Source of the DNA: JALYUA01 sp038253555
GTDB lineage: Bacteria > Acidobacteriota > Thermoanaerobaculia > UBA5066 > Gp7-AA6
Reading direction: 5' to 3'
Length of the DNA: 53,262 bases
NCBI GenBank assembly: GCA_038253555.1
Contig: JBBSGZ010000008.1
Coordinates: forward strand, 1 to 53,262
Both the position numbers and the translations under genes were made by a program. The notes beneath the pieces are model-generated. The model did not search any database, had not been told where the DNA came from, and worked only from the letters and a program-made list of their open reading frames with translations. Below are positions 34,301-41,491 of the stretch, in pieces (positions within the stretch are counted from its first letter, which is position 1; every line of letters starts with the position of its first letter).

Positions 34301-36899
34301 CGTTGCGGGCGTCTTCCTCCAGCCTGTACTCCTGCATGTGCGTCTGCGACGAGTCGTAGCTCACGATCGAGGTCGTGAACCGCAGCAGGCGCTTGATCGC
34401 CGGCGTGCTGTCGGAATCGGCGGCCTTGTACGGATTCCAGTCGCGCGGGAACGGAATGACGGGCCAGCTCGCCTGGCTCGGGGGGTCGCCGAAACCGCCC
34501 GGATACGGGTCGTAGAGAGGGTTGGTCGGCTTGGCCGCGTTGTAGAGCGCCATGCCGCCGCAGTCGGTCGAGTAGACGTCGCACGGGTTGGCCAGGGGCG
34601 GGAAGGGACAGGAGACTTCCGCCATGGCGTCGTTCGGGAACTGCTGATCCCGCTGCGGGCCATCGGTATTCGGCCCGGCGGCATAGGAGCCCTGGTTGTG
34701 GCGATCCGCGATCGGCGAAAGGTCGTCCACCGCGTCGGCGTCCCCGTCGGTCGGCGTTGAGCCCCACGGCGGATTTCCGAACAGGACGTCGTCGACGGTC
34801 GTGTTGTAGACGGGGGAAAGGTCGTACAGGTCCCCCCGGATGTAGCGGACGTACGTGGTGCGGGTGAGCACTAGGCCGGCGGCCGGGTCGGCCTGGGGAT
34901 CGTCGAAGCCGCGGTACTGCAGGGGCAGAGGATCGCCGTCCGGCAACCCGTCGCCGTTTTGGTCCACGAAGGAGCAGGTCTTCGTCGCGTCGTACAGGCA
35001 CGGACCGCACAGGAGGGGGGCCGCGGGCGGGCTGGCGAAGAGCGCCTGCGGAACGCCGGGGCAGGGAACGCCGGGCGCCGCGGCCTGCGGCGGAGGCGCC
35101 ATCGCGAGGAGGCCGCGGAGGGCGCTCGTGACCCAGTTTCCGACCGCCGGCATCGCGCTTCCCACGGGCATCTGGCCGAAGGGCAGCGGGGCGGGCGTCG
35201 GGGTGATCGTCCGCGTGGTCGTCGGGGTGCCGGTCGGCGTGCTGGTCCGGGTCGGCGTAGATGTAAACGTGGCCGTCGGGGTCCGGGTAAACGTCGGCGT
35301 GACGGTCGCCGAAGGCGTGCTCGTGGCCGTCGGCGTAATGGTCGGCGTCTGAGTCGGCGTGCTGGTCGCCGTGAACGTCGGGGTCGAGGTGAAAGTCGGC
35401 GTGCTGGTCGGCGTCTGAGTCTGGGTGAAGGTCGGCGTCACCGTCGGAGTCGGCGTGAAGCTCGCCGTCTGGGTGACGGTCGGCGTCTGGGTGACCGTCG
35501 GAGTCCGCGTGAACGTCGGCGTGATCGTCGGCGTTGCGGTTCTCGTCGGTGTCGAAGTCTTCGTGTCAGTGGGCGTCTTCGTGGGCGTCCGCGTGACCGT
35601 CGGTGTCTGGGTGCCGGTGGGGGTGTTCGTGAACGTCGGCGTTTTAGTGAAGGTCGGCGTGATCGTCGGCGTGCTCGTTTTGGTGAAAGTCGGCGTGATC
35701 GTCGGCGTGGACGTCGCCGTCGCGGTTTTGGTGAAAGTCGGTGTCCGGGTGAAGGTCGGCGTGATCGTCGGCGTGTTCGTTTTGGTGGGCGTACTGGTCG
35801 CGGTGAACGTCTGAGTGGCGGTCGGGGTCTGCGTCGCGGTCGGGGTCGAGGTCGCCGTCATGGTCTGAGTCGGCGTATTCGTCCGCGTCGGCGTGTTCGT
35901 CGAGGTGAAAGTGGGCGTCGAAGTCGGCGTGGACGTGCTGGTGGGCGTCGCCGTCGCCGTCGGACTCGCCGTGTTGGTGGGCGTGTTCGTCGGCGTGAAA
36001 GTCGGCGTGTCCGTCGGGGTCGCCGTGGGGGTCGGCGCCGGCGCGTACTCGTCGATCTGGACGATCAGGCGCGTGTCGCTGTAATTCCCCGCCACCACGT
36101 GCATCCGGAGCTCGGATCCGGGTCGGGCCGGGCTCCGGTAGATCACCGTGCCCTGGTTCAGGCCCTTCGGACCGAACGCGCCGCGGAACTTGCCGGGGGA
36201 AGGCTCGCCGATCGAGGGGAGCCCGACCGTCGTGTCGTAGGGCAGCCGCGTGTCGAAGTTCTCGTTGGTCGTGTACTTCGCGTAGGGGTGCATGACCTTG
36301 TGCCCGAACTGCAGGAACCGGCCCTGGGAGATGTCCGGGTACTTCCACACGCCGCCCGGGTTGAAGACGTTGTCGACCGTGTCGATGGTCGTTCCGCCGG
36401 CGTCGGTCACGGCGTCGGCGAAGTAAAGCCATTCGACGCCGCCGTTCTCGAGCTTGTCGTTCTTGTTGTGCGCTCCGCCGACCGCCTGTCCGACGGGGCC
36501 GGTCTGCGCGGCGCCGAACGTCTGATTGGGGTTGCGGTAATACGTGAAGGCCCAGTTCACGTTCAGAGTGGTCGAGAGCACCTGGCGGAGCACGCTCTTG
36601 GCCACGCCGATCTTGGAGCCGTTGGTCCCGAGCGCGGTGCCCTGCGGATACAGGAAGTCGTCCATGTACGCGGGCAGCTCGAACGTGTCGGTGAATTCCC
36701 GGTTCATCGAGCCGGAGGAGTCGAGGATGACGAGCACGTCCGTCGCGGAGCCCGAGTTGGCCTGGAGAAGCTGCCGGTCGTCCGGGAGCGCCGGAGACGC
36801 GGTCACGAAGAGCAGCAGCATCGCCACGCCGAACCGGTGGCGCCGCGCCAGCGCCGACAGGCGCACAAGGGAGAAGAGCCGCCGTTCCGGATGGCTCAT
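31374..36899 (-). CDS. pilY1: PilY1-like pilus tip adhesin with long Thr-Pro linker
   Basis: 1841 residues. Signal segment ~22-40. A VWA-like fold starts at ~52 with the MIDAS motif D60-S-S-G-S64. At ~285-570 there is a Thr-Pro repeat linker, then Cys-rich and Asp-rich loops (DQNGDGLPDGDPLP). The remaining VWA elements, NYIVVLLTDGLDEC and the GTPLAGALKDAYNYF helix, come only at ~860-915. The C-terminal ~600 residues form the PilY1 beta-propeller with GDIFHSEPVVLDPP and the calcium loop DYNDDGYLD. PilY1 caps the pilus with minor pilins and links extension and retraction to adhesion and surface sensing. The ATG at 36899 overlaps the pilX stop. The operon order pilV-pilW-pilX-pilY1 is the standard one. 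Confidence 0.9.
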   Translation of the reverse strand: MSHPERRLFSLVRLSALARRHRFGVAMLLLFVTASPALPDDRQLLQANSGSATDVLVILDSSGSMNREFTDTFELPAYMDDFLYPQGTALGTNGSKIGVAKSVLRQVLSTTLNVNWAFTYYRNPNQTFGAAQTGPVGQAVGGAHNKNDKLENGGVEWLYFADAVTDAGGTTIDTVDNVFNPGGVWKYPDISQGRFLQFGHKVMHPYAKYTTNENFDTRLPYDTTVGLPSIGEPSPGKFRGAFGPKGLNQGTVIYRSPARPGSELRMHVVAGNYSDTRLIVQIDEYAPAPTPTATPTDTPTFTPTNTPTNTASPTATATPTSTSTPTSTPTFTSTNTPTRTNTPTQTMTATSTPTATQTPTATQTFTATSTPTKTNTPTITPTFTRTPTFTKTATATSTPTITPTFTKTSTPTITPTFTKTPTFTNTPTGTQTPTVTRTPTKTPTDTKTSTPTRTATPTITPTFTRTPTVTQTPTVTQTASFTPTPTVTPTFTQTQTPTSTPTFTSTPTFTATSTPTQTPTITPTATSTPSATVTPTFTRTPTATFTSTPTRTSTPTGTPTTTRTITPTPAPLPFGQMPVGSAMPAVGNWVTSALRGLLAMAPPPQAAAPGVPCPGVPQALFASPPAAPLLCGPCLYDATKTCSFVDQNGDGLPDGDPLPLQYRGFDDPQADPAAGLVLTRTTYVRYIRGDLYDLSPVYNTTVDDVLFGNPPWGSTPTDGDADAVDDLSPIADRHNQGSYAAGPNTDGPQRDQQFPNDAMAEVSCPFPPLANPCDVYSTDCGGMALYNAAKPTNPLYDPYPGGFGDPPSQASWPVIPFPRDWNPYKAADSDSTPAIKRLLRFTTSIVSYDSSQTHMQEYRLEEDARNVVVTAPGTPLAGALKDAYNYFVNSVFPQTDDPAINCRNYIVVLLTDGLDECYSNPCAGGPTGLGPSKDLGVVTLPENPAGARALARAADPSIRVTGVPVFVVAMNTNPNDPRLRCIADNSGGQVFAASDRASLVTALQSILEFKRTANFIAAPALPAFAGGLADTAQLGAVIPSHGNIDGTASQWSIWNGSLKAFRLDLNGKIPVVTGGTPVLSYPDETLPDDPSQTTRKPVWNAGRSLGYTDPTAVLTGGAASSAASATNAPNVRVWPGRKMVWASTTGATVPLTRSEFHNTACGGGCFDTLMTNMGLNPASGSDRTLAQRTVSFLRGGLTAAGNRDEILNLAGIKPAGPVIGPGAGQQQRFSYVYQDDQPLPGAPQVRTDASAPVGYGHKLGDIFHSEPVVLDPPKYFQYLSANLTPRAGQSYSAFANLHSKRRRVSFVGSNDGFLHAFDSGVWSDSAGATPRDPAFVNSFDLGTGQEIFAYGPKPVMRKEPQLLRFPPRPSYFVDGSVSFADVFMDPSHNGTPNAGNRVWRTVLAGTLRQGGRYVYGLDVTQPDRVDTTTGVKNASLPETSPDCLDGGGSCATNYPSILWETTDDCVLSPGTCLGVPAIGQTWSKPIMGRIKVINGAAYEDRYVAIFGGGFDTLFNAGDPIAAASTVKGRAIYVVDVETGKVIYKASKGKDSAIGPLVEMAPSPATPAVADYNDDGYLDVVYFGDENGRMWRLDLTADLTSVASPKPGELVAGMIGGWTPFMLYDASTQTSLATQTNQPIFLEPSIIYLAGGARPTLGVAFGTGDRANLLRIPNPSVNRFFFVVDNGGTTTLHEANLRNITPAGGVTAVGVGPGPIFNGTYSGLFLDFATRNEKTTSTVYSTQGYLTLITFTPDSNNPCATEGSSYRYRFFFLNGTGGYNVGSPTGNFSDYRESEGAGLASGTQSTTPDGDTIDMILCSGGCLKQDVVRGTIRTINQNWKEQ
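35190..36048 (-). repeat. Thr-Pro coding repeat inside pilY1
   Basis: About 860 bases encoding some 285 residues made of degenerate TPT, TPTFT, TPTxTPT units with Ala, Ser, Asn, Lys and Arg substitutions. On the plus strand it appears as repeated GTCGGCGTG-like steps. Bounded by EYAPAPTPTATPTDTP at one end and TITPTPAPLP at the other. Likely an extended, flexible stalk, and a site prone to length change by slippage or recombination. Confidence 0.9.
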
Positions 36900-37501
36900 T
36901 GCGCCCTCGCGGGCCGCGGACCGACCTCGATGTCGGCCACCAGCGCCTTCGAGTACTGCAGGAACGCGTCGTTCTCGCCGCCTGTCGTCCGCACTTCGTA
37001 TGCCCACATGAACTGCGCTTTCTCCGCTCCCTCGTTCAGTTTTCCCCCGCGGTAGGGGCGCCGGCCCACGAGGCTCGGCGTCTGCACCCGGACCTGGATG
37101 TCGGACTCGGTTGGATCTCCGGAAAAGAAGGCAGACCCGATGCCGCCGTTTCTGTGGCTCGGCATCCGAAAAAGAACGCTGCCGAAAGCGGAGGCCGTGA
37201 ATTCGGGCCGCACGAGGAAAAGGCGCGGGTTGGTCATTTCCGCCGAAGCCCAGCGGATTCCGGCGTCGGAGGCATAGAACGCCCGGTTGACGGACCACTC
37301 ATTCGCCGCGATCCGCGACTCCGTGCTCGTCACGAGCATCAGCGCGATGCCGACGACGGTCAGGATCGCGAGCACCAGGATCGCGATCACGAGCGCGGCG
37401 CCCCGCTCCCGTGCCCGTCCTGTCGAGACAGAAGCGCCCGAGCCGCGACAGAGGGATTGCGTCCGGAGGTGAGCGGAGTTCGTCGCCATGGAGCGCCTCA
37501 T
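36896..37501 (-). CDS. PilX-like minor pilin
   Basis: 201 residues. After a basic leader of ~30 residues comes RERGAALVIAILVLAILTVVGIALMLV, reported here in pieces: ERGAALVIAILVLAIL then VVGIALMLVTSTESRIA. This is the PilX N-terminal hydrophobic helix, followed by NEWSVNRAFYASDAGIRWA, which is typical of PilX/PilX-N domains. The ATG at 37501 is chosen because it overlaps the pilW stop (ATGA), in line with every other junction of this operon; a second ATG four codons later is possible. With PilV and PilW it should form the initiation complex that PilY1 caps. Confidence 0.82.
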   Translation of the reverse strand: MRRSMATNSAHLRTQSLCRGSGASVSTGRARERGAALVIAILVLAILTVVGIALMLVTSTESRIAANEWSVNRAFYASDAGIRWASAEMTNPRLFLVRPEFTASAFGSVLFRMPSHRNGGIGSAFFSGDPTESDIQVRVQTPSLVGRRPYRGGKLNEGAEKAQFMWAYEVRTTGGENDAFLQYSKALVADIEVGPRPARAQ

Positions 37502-38904
37502 CCCGGGAACGCGTAGTTGCGGAGGTTGATCTTCAGAGTCTGGACCCGGCGCCGGAAATGGGGCTCGCCGGGGAGAGTCGGGTACGTCGCGGCCGTGAGC
37601 GGCGTGCCGGGAGAATTCATGGTGCGGAACCCCAGCGCGGACGGGGAAATGAAGCGGGGGTCGGGGTCCTTCGACTTCGCGACGAGCGAGATCATGACGC
37701 CGTGCAGGCGCGGACAATGCGCCACCAGGATCCCCGCGTGGGTGTACGCGGGGGGAACGCCGCCGGGAATCGGGGGGCGGATGAATCCGGTGGCGACCAG
37801 GTTCGCCTCCCCCGGGACGTTCGGCGACCACTCGTCGCCATTCAACTGCGTCGAGACGTTCAGGTCGGTGTCGGTCACCGCGACGACGGCCGTCGTGCGC
37901 CGGACCGCGTCGTCGTCGTTGCTATCGACGCCGTAGGCGATCTGCATGTCCTCCACGTCGTCGGCCAGTCGCTCGACCTCGAACTGCGCTCCGCGCCGGA
38001 TGCCCTGCGCCAGGGCCGGATGGGCGGGGTCCGAGTTGTCGATGAAGAAGATGAGGTCGTCGAGAATCCCGGCGCGGCGGACGGCGGTGTTGATGGCCGT
38101 TGGGGCTAACCCGGCCTCGGCGGGAGTCTCCGTGTCGAACTCCCTGGCGGTGGCGTTGGTGAAGTCGACATTTCCGAAGGAACCCGACGCGACGAGCGTC
38201 GTCGGCGCCGTGATGAGCCCCACGTTGTAGGTCGTCTGCGGATACCGCTGCGGGCCGAAGGCCACCGAGCAGCCCTCGTGAATGTCGTCGCTGCCGGTCA
38301 CGAGCACGAACCGGGGGCTGCCGGCGCTCGCGTTCAGGGTATAAGCGTCGATGGCCGCGAACTGCGGCCGCTGCGCGACGTCGTTGTTGACGTGGGTCCC
38401 GATCAACGGGTCGCCCGTGATCGCTTTGGCCTTGAGGGCGTTGACTCCGTTGCAGGTGCCGCACCCGGAAGCCGCCCTGTCGAGGTCAAACCCGAGAAGC
38501 GGCGAGTTAATGACTCCCCGCACTTCGATCATGTCCGTCCCGTCGCGAACGGGGAGAAGGTTTCCGTTGAGATCCGTGACCGTCGCGTTCAGCACGTTGT
38601 CGTAACCGCGGCCCGCCGTTCCTTCGACGACGCCGCCGAGCTGGGGGTCCGCCGCGTTCAACACCGCCTGCGTCACGAAAAGACCGCCGGATCCCGCCAT
38701 CCGCACGGCGCGGGTCATCTGGTAGATCCCGTACCGAACGGCGCCCTGGGCGTCCGCGACTTCCTGCTCGCTCTTGTTGATCCGGGCGCTCGCATCGAAC
38801 ACGGCGAGGATCCCGAGCATCGCGATCGCGAGCAGAAAGACCACGATGATCATCTCGATCAGCGTGAAGCCGTGCTGCCGCGCCCCGATGCCGCGAGACC
38901 TCAT
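37498..38904 (-). CDS. PilW-like minor pilin
   Basis: 468 residues. A class III signal with G^FTLIEM (RQHGFTLIEMIIVVFLLAI) is cut by the prepilin peptidase and leaves the conserved Glu5. The long C-terminal part contains a CGTC pair and mixed beta segments. Such a large minor pilin with an RxGG-type region (AGSGGLFVTQAVLNA) fits PilW. The ATG at 38904 overlaps the upstream pilV stop, and its own stop overlaps pilX. The start ten codons upstream in the same frame has no support. Confidence 0.82.
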   Translation of the reverse strand: MRSRGIGARQHGFTLIEMIIVVFLLAIAMLGILAVFDASARINKSEQEVADAQGAVRYGIYQMTRAVRMAGSGGLFVTQAVLNAADPQLGGVVEGTAGRGYDNVLNATVTDLNGNLLPVRDGTDMIEVRGVINSPLLGFDLDRAASGCGTCNGVNALKAKAITGDPLIGTHVNNDVAQRPQFAAIDAYTLNASAGSPRFVLVTGSDDIHEGCSVAFGPQRYPQTTYNVGLITAPTTLVASGSFGNVDFTNATAREFDTETPAEAGLAPTAINTAVRRAGILDDLIFFIDNSDPAHPALAQGIRRGAQFEVERLADDVEDMQIAYGVDSNDDDAVRRTTAVVAVTDTDLNVSTQLNGDEWSPNVPGEANLVATGFIRPPIPGGVPPAYTHAGILVAHCPRLHGVMISLVAKSKDPDPRFISPSALGFRTMNSPGTPLTAATYPTLPGEPHFRRRVQTLKINLRNYAFPG

Positions 38905-39530
38905 GGGCAGGGCGCCGCCGCACCGACCGCGCACGGGTCCGCCACCGAGACAAACGCCGCGCCGGTCGGCGCGGGGCTCGCGAGGAATCCGCTCACCCGG
39001 GCCCTCCGCGCTCCGATCCCGAGAGGACCGTTCCCCGCCGTGACCGTGACGTCGACGCGTTTGTACTGATAGGCCTGTCCGGCCACCGTCACCCGGATGG
39101 GCACGAACGCGGCGCCGTTCGGCACGGTGCCGACGTCCGCCGCCGGGATCTGGTACTGGATGACCTGGTAGGTGATTTGAAAGGGGTTCCGGACGCCGCC
39201 GGAGGCAGGGGGAAGACCCGTGGTCGGATCCGGCAGGGCGGGTGGAAGGTCGTTGACCTTGACGCCGGGCGTCAACTCCGGGTCCAGAAACGGCAGGTTC
39301 ATCAGCTGCTCGAGCCGGTCCCGCGCGATCACGTTGATGCTCGTGTACTCGCTCGCCGAGTAGTTGGACTTCACGCTCGCCACGAAGAGCGGCGCGATGC
39401 CGAGCAGGATGAATCCCAGGATGGCGATCGCGATGATCATTTCGACCAGGGTCAGACCGCTTTCGCCACGGTCAAAGCCGCCGCCAAAAGAGGCCTCGCC
39501 GTTGCCTGGAATCCTGCGTAGACGGATCAT
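38901..39530 (-). CDS. PilV-like minor pilin, first gene of the operon
   Basis: 209 residues. The leader peptide ends in ESG^LTLVEMIIAIAILGFILL, here split as GLTLVEMIIAIAILG and FILLGIAPLF. This is the type IV prepilin cleavage site with Glu at +5. The following NVIARDRLEQLMNLPF region is common in PilV/PilI-type minor pilins. The ATG at 39530 gives a 25-residue leader, somewhat long but normal for minor pilins. It opens the minus-strand operon that runs to 30463 and is divergent from mgtE across 450 bases. Confidence 0.8.
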   Translation of the reverse strand: MIRLRRIPGNGEASFGGGFDRGESGLTLVEMIIAIAILGFILLGIAPLFVASVKSNYSASEYTSINVIARDRLEQLMNLPFLDPELTPGVKVNDLPPALPDPTTGLPPASGGVRNPFQITYQVIQYQIPAADVGTVPNGAAFVPIRVTVAGQAYQYKRVDVTVTAGNGPLGIGARRARVSGFLASPAPTGAAFVSVADPCAVGAAAPCP

Positions 39531-39980
39531 TCGTACGATTTATGAGCGATTCCCGTGCCCGGGGGCCGTCGCAGAATTAAATCCTGGCGACTCAGATTGT
39601 TAGGTGAACTTGACCTCAGGATCCCTTCCCCCGGACTCGTACAAATCGTCACCATTGGTAGCGGTCCATCGGGTCCTCCAAGGAGATGGGATTCCCCGTC
39701 CGGCGACGCCTCCCCGTTTCCCGCCAGGAGCGTGCGGGCATGCCCGTGGAAGGCGCGGGACCTCCTCGGACCATCCTCGGGCGGGATTCCGAAGACGGCA
39801 GTCCGATCGTCCTGAGACGTCGGTTCCTTCGCCTCCAGATCCGGCCGTGAGTCAAAAAAACAAACGCATCCGCCACGGCGATCGTGTTTCGAGAAACACG
39901 TTTCCCGAAACGGGCGGTGTTCCGCGAATCTCGTCATCGGTCCTATGATCCCGGCGTGACCGGGCGTCGTCGCCCCTGGA
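39531..39980. other. divergent promoter region between pilV and mgtE
   Basis: 450 bases without a credible intact gene. Near pilV the minus strand has 19 codons ending in TAA (39600-39659) that read TNGDDLYESGGRDPEVKFT, pilin-like in flavour but lacking a start. Nearer mgtE lies a compound palindrome (39886-39911). No known riboswitch fold could be recognised by eye. Confidence 0.5.
39886..39911. promoter_or_regulatory. candidate operator: alternating GTTTC/GAAAC palindromes
   Basis: The 26 bases read GTTTC-GA-GAAAC-AC-GTTTC-CC-GAAAC: four half-sites of alternating orientation separated each time by two bases. The first pair extends to CGTGTTTC/GAAACACG. It begins ~95 bases and ends ~70 bases before the mgtE start and ~360 bases before pilV, a plausible place for an mgtE regulator. 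No binding protein can be named. Confidence 0.4.
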
Positions 39981-41381
39981 GTGCTCGTGCAAAACGCCGT
40001 TCAAACCCAAGGAACGTGGCAGGCATCGCTGGACGCCCTGCGTGCGAAGGATTGGGACTCGCTTCGCGTTCAGTTACTGAGGCTGCATCCCTCGGACGTC
40101 GCCGAGATGATCATCGAGCTACCGAGCGAGGAAGAAGGAATCGTCTTCCGCCTTCTTCCCCGTGATCGTTCGGCGCGGGTCTTCGCCTACCTTCCGCACG
40201 AGCACCAGGAGGCGCTCCTCCACTCTCTCTCGAGGGACGAGCTGAAACTCCTGCTCGACGAGATCCCGCCGGACGACCGCACGCGGCTCTTCGAGGAGGT
40301 TCCGCCGGAAGTGACGAGGAGGCTCCTTGAGTCCCTCTCCCCCGACGAGTTGATCAAGGCCCGCCAGCTTCTTGGATACGCGGAGAACACCGCGGGCCGC
40401 TTCATGACGCCAAAATACGTCGCGGTCCAGCCCGAAATGACCGCGGCGGGGGCTCTCGCGCACATCCGCTCCACCGGGAAAGGCAAAGAGACTCTCAACG
40501 TCATCTACATCGTGGACGCGACGGGAAAGCTGGTCGAGGACGTCCGCCTGGGCTCCCTCGTGCTCGCCGATCCCGATTCAAAGGTCACTGAAATCGACGA
40601 CCCTTCGCTCGTCGCGATTTCGGCGACGGATTCGGTCGAAGACGTGCTTCGCGCCTTCGAGAAATATGACCGCGTGGCTTTGCCCGTCGTCGATCGCGAC
40701 CAGAAAATGCTCGGGATCATCACCGTGGATGACGTCCTCGACATTGCGGAACGCAAGACGACTCAGGACATGCAGAAGGCGGGCGGCTCCGAGGCGCTCG
40801 ACGCGGCCTACTTGAAGACCGGTTTCTGGTCCCTCCTCCGCAAGCGCGGGGGATGGCTGTCGGCTCTTTTTCTCGGAGAGATGCTGACGGCCACCGCCAT
40901 GTCGCACTTCGAGGTGGAGATTCAACACGCCGTCGTCCTCGCGCTGTTCGTGCCTCTCATCATCAGCAGCGGAGGAAACTCCGGCTCGCAGGCCACGTCG
41001 CTGATGATCCGCTCGCTGGCTCTTCGCGAGTTACGGCTGCGCGATTGGACCCTGGTCTTCCGGCGGGAGCTTTTGACGGGCATTCTCCTCGGCGGCTTTC
41101 TCGGCTTCATCGGTTTTCTTCGGATCATCCTGTGGCAACGCCTCCATTTCACGAATTACGGCGTCCATTACCTCCTCGTGGGCGTTACCGTCTGGGCGAG
41201 CCTCGTCGGTGTCGTGATGTTCGGCTCGGTTTCCGGCAGCATGTTGCCCTTCATCCTGCGGCGGCTGGGGTTCGATCCCGCGACGAGCTCCGCGCCGTTC
41301 GTCGCGACCCTGGTGGACGTGACGGGCCTGGTCATTTATTTCTCGATCGCCCTGCTGATTCTGAGAGGGACCCTGCTTTAG
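39981..41381 (+). CDS. mgtE: MgtE magnesium channel/transporter
   Basis: 466 residues. N-terminal helical domain (~1-130, LHPSDVAEMIIELPSEEE), paired CBS domains (~135-265, ...NVIYIVDATGKLVEDV, ...VALPVVDRDQKMLGIITVDDVLDI), a plug helix, then five membrane helices (~300-466) with SSGGNSGSQATSLMIRSLAL, which matches the pore-lining signature of MgtE. MgtE is a Mg2+-gated channel whose cytoplasmic domains close at high internal Mg2+. The GTG at 39981 is used; another GTG two codons on (39987) has GGAG at better spacing and may be the real start. Divergent from the pilus operon. Confidence 0.92.
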   Translation: MLVQNAVQTQGTWQASLDALRAKDWDSLRVQLLRLHPSDVAEMIIELPSEEEGIVFRLLPRDRSARVFAYLPHEHQEALLHSLSRDELKLLLDEIPPDDRTRLFEEVPPEVTRRLLESLSPDELIKARQLLGYAENTAGRFMTPKYVAVQPEMTAAGALAHIRSTGKGKETLNVIYIVDATGKLVEDVRLGSLVLADPDSKVTEIDDPSLVAISATDSVEDVLRAFEKYDRVALPVVDRDQKMLGIITVDDVLDIAERKTTQDMQKAGGSEALDAAYLKTGFWSLLRKRGGWLSALFLGEMLTATAMSHFEVEIQHAVVLALFVPLIISSGGNSGSQATSLMIRSLALRELRLRDWTLVFRRELLTGILLGGFLGFIGFLRIILWQRLHFTNYGVHYLLVGVTVWASLVGVVMFGSVSGSMLPFILRRLGFDPATSSAPFVATLVDVTGLVIYFSIALLILRGTLL

Positions 41382-41491
41382 ACGCTCCTTCAGGGCGGTT
41401 CCCCTGCCTCCGCGCGTGTGGAAGGGCCCGAGGGCCTGCGCGCGGAACCGTAGGCGCTCGCGGCACGGTACCGGTTACACTTTCCTCTTCC

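Noticed and set aside
34959..37055. 698-codon plus-strand open frame rich in Arg and Gly opposite pilY1
   Set aside because: It is the antisense of the Thr-Pro repeat and flanks; composition is purely the complement of Thr/Pro codons, with no domain, and pilY1 has clear homology on the other strand.
39546..39559. GG-N10-GC (sigma-54-like) element before pilV on the minus strand
   Set aside because: Two mismatches at key places, and it would leave only about five bases before the chosen start codon.
41382..41491. possible terminator or riboswitch between mgtE and the HEAT-PilT gene
   Set aside because: Only a weak CGGTTCC/GGAACCG pairing around a large loop and no T-run; not convincing by eye.
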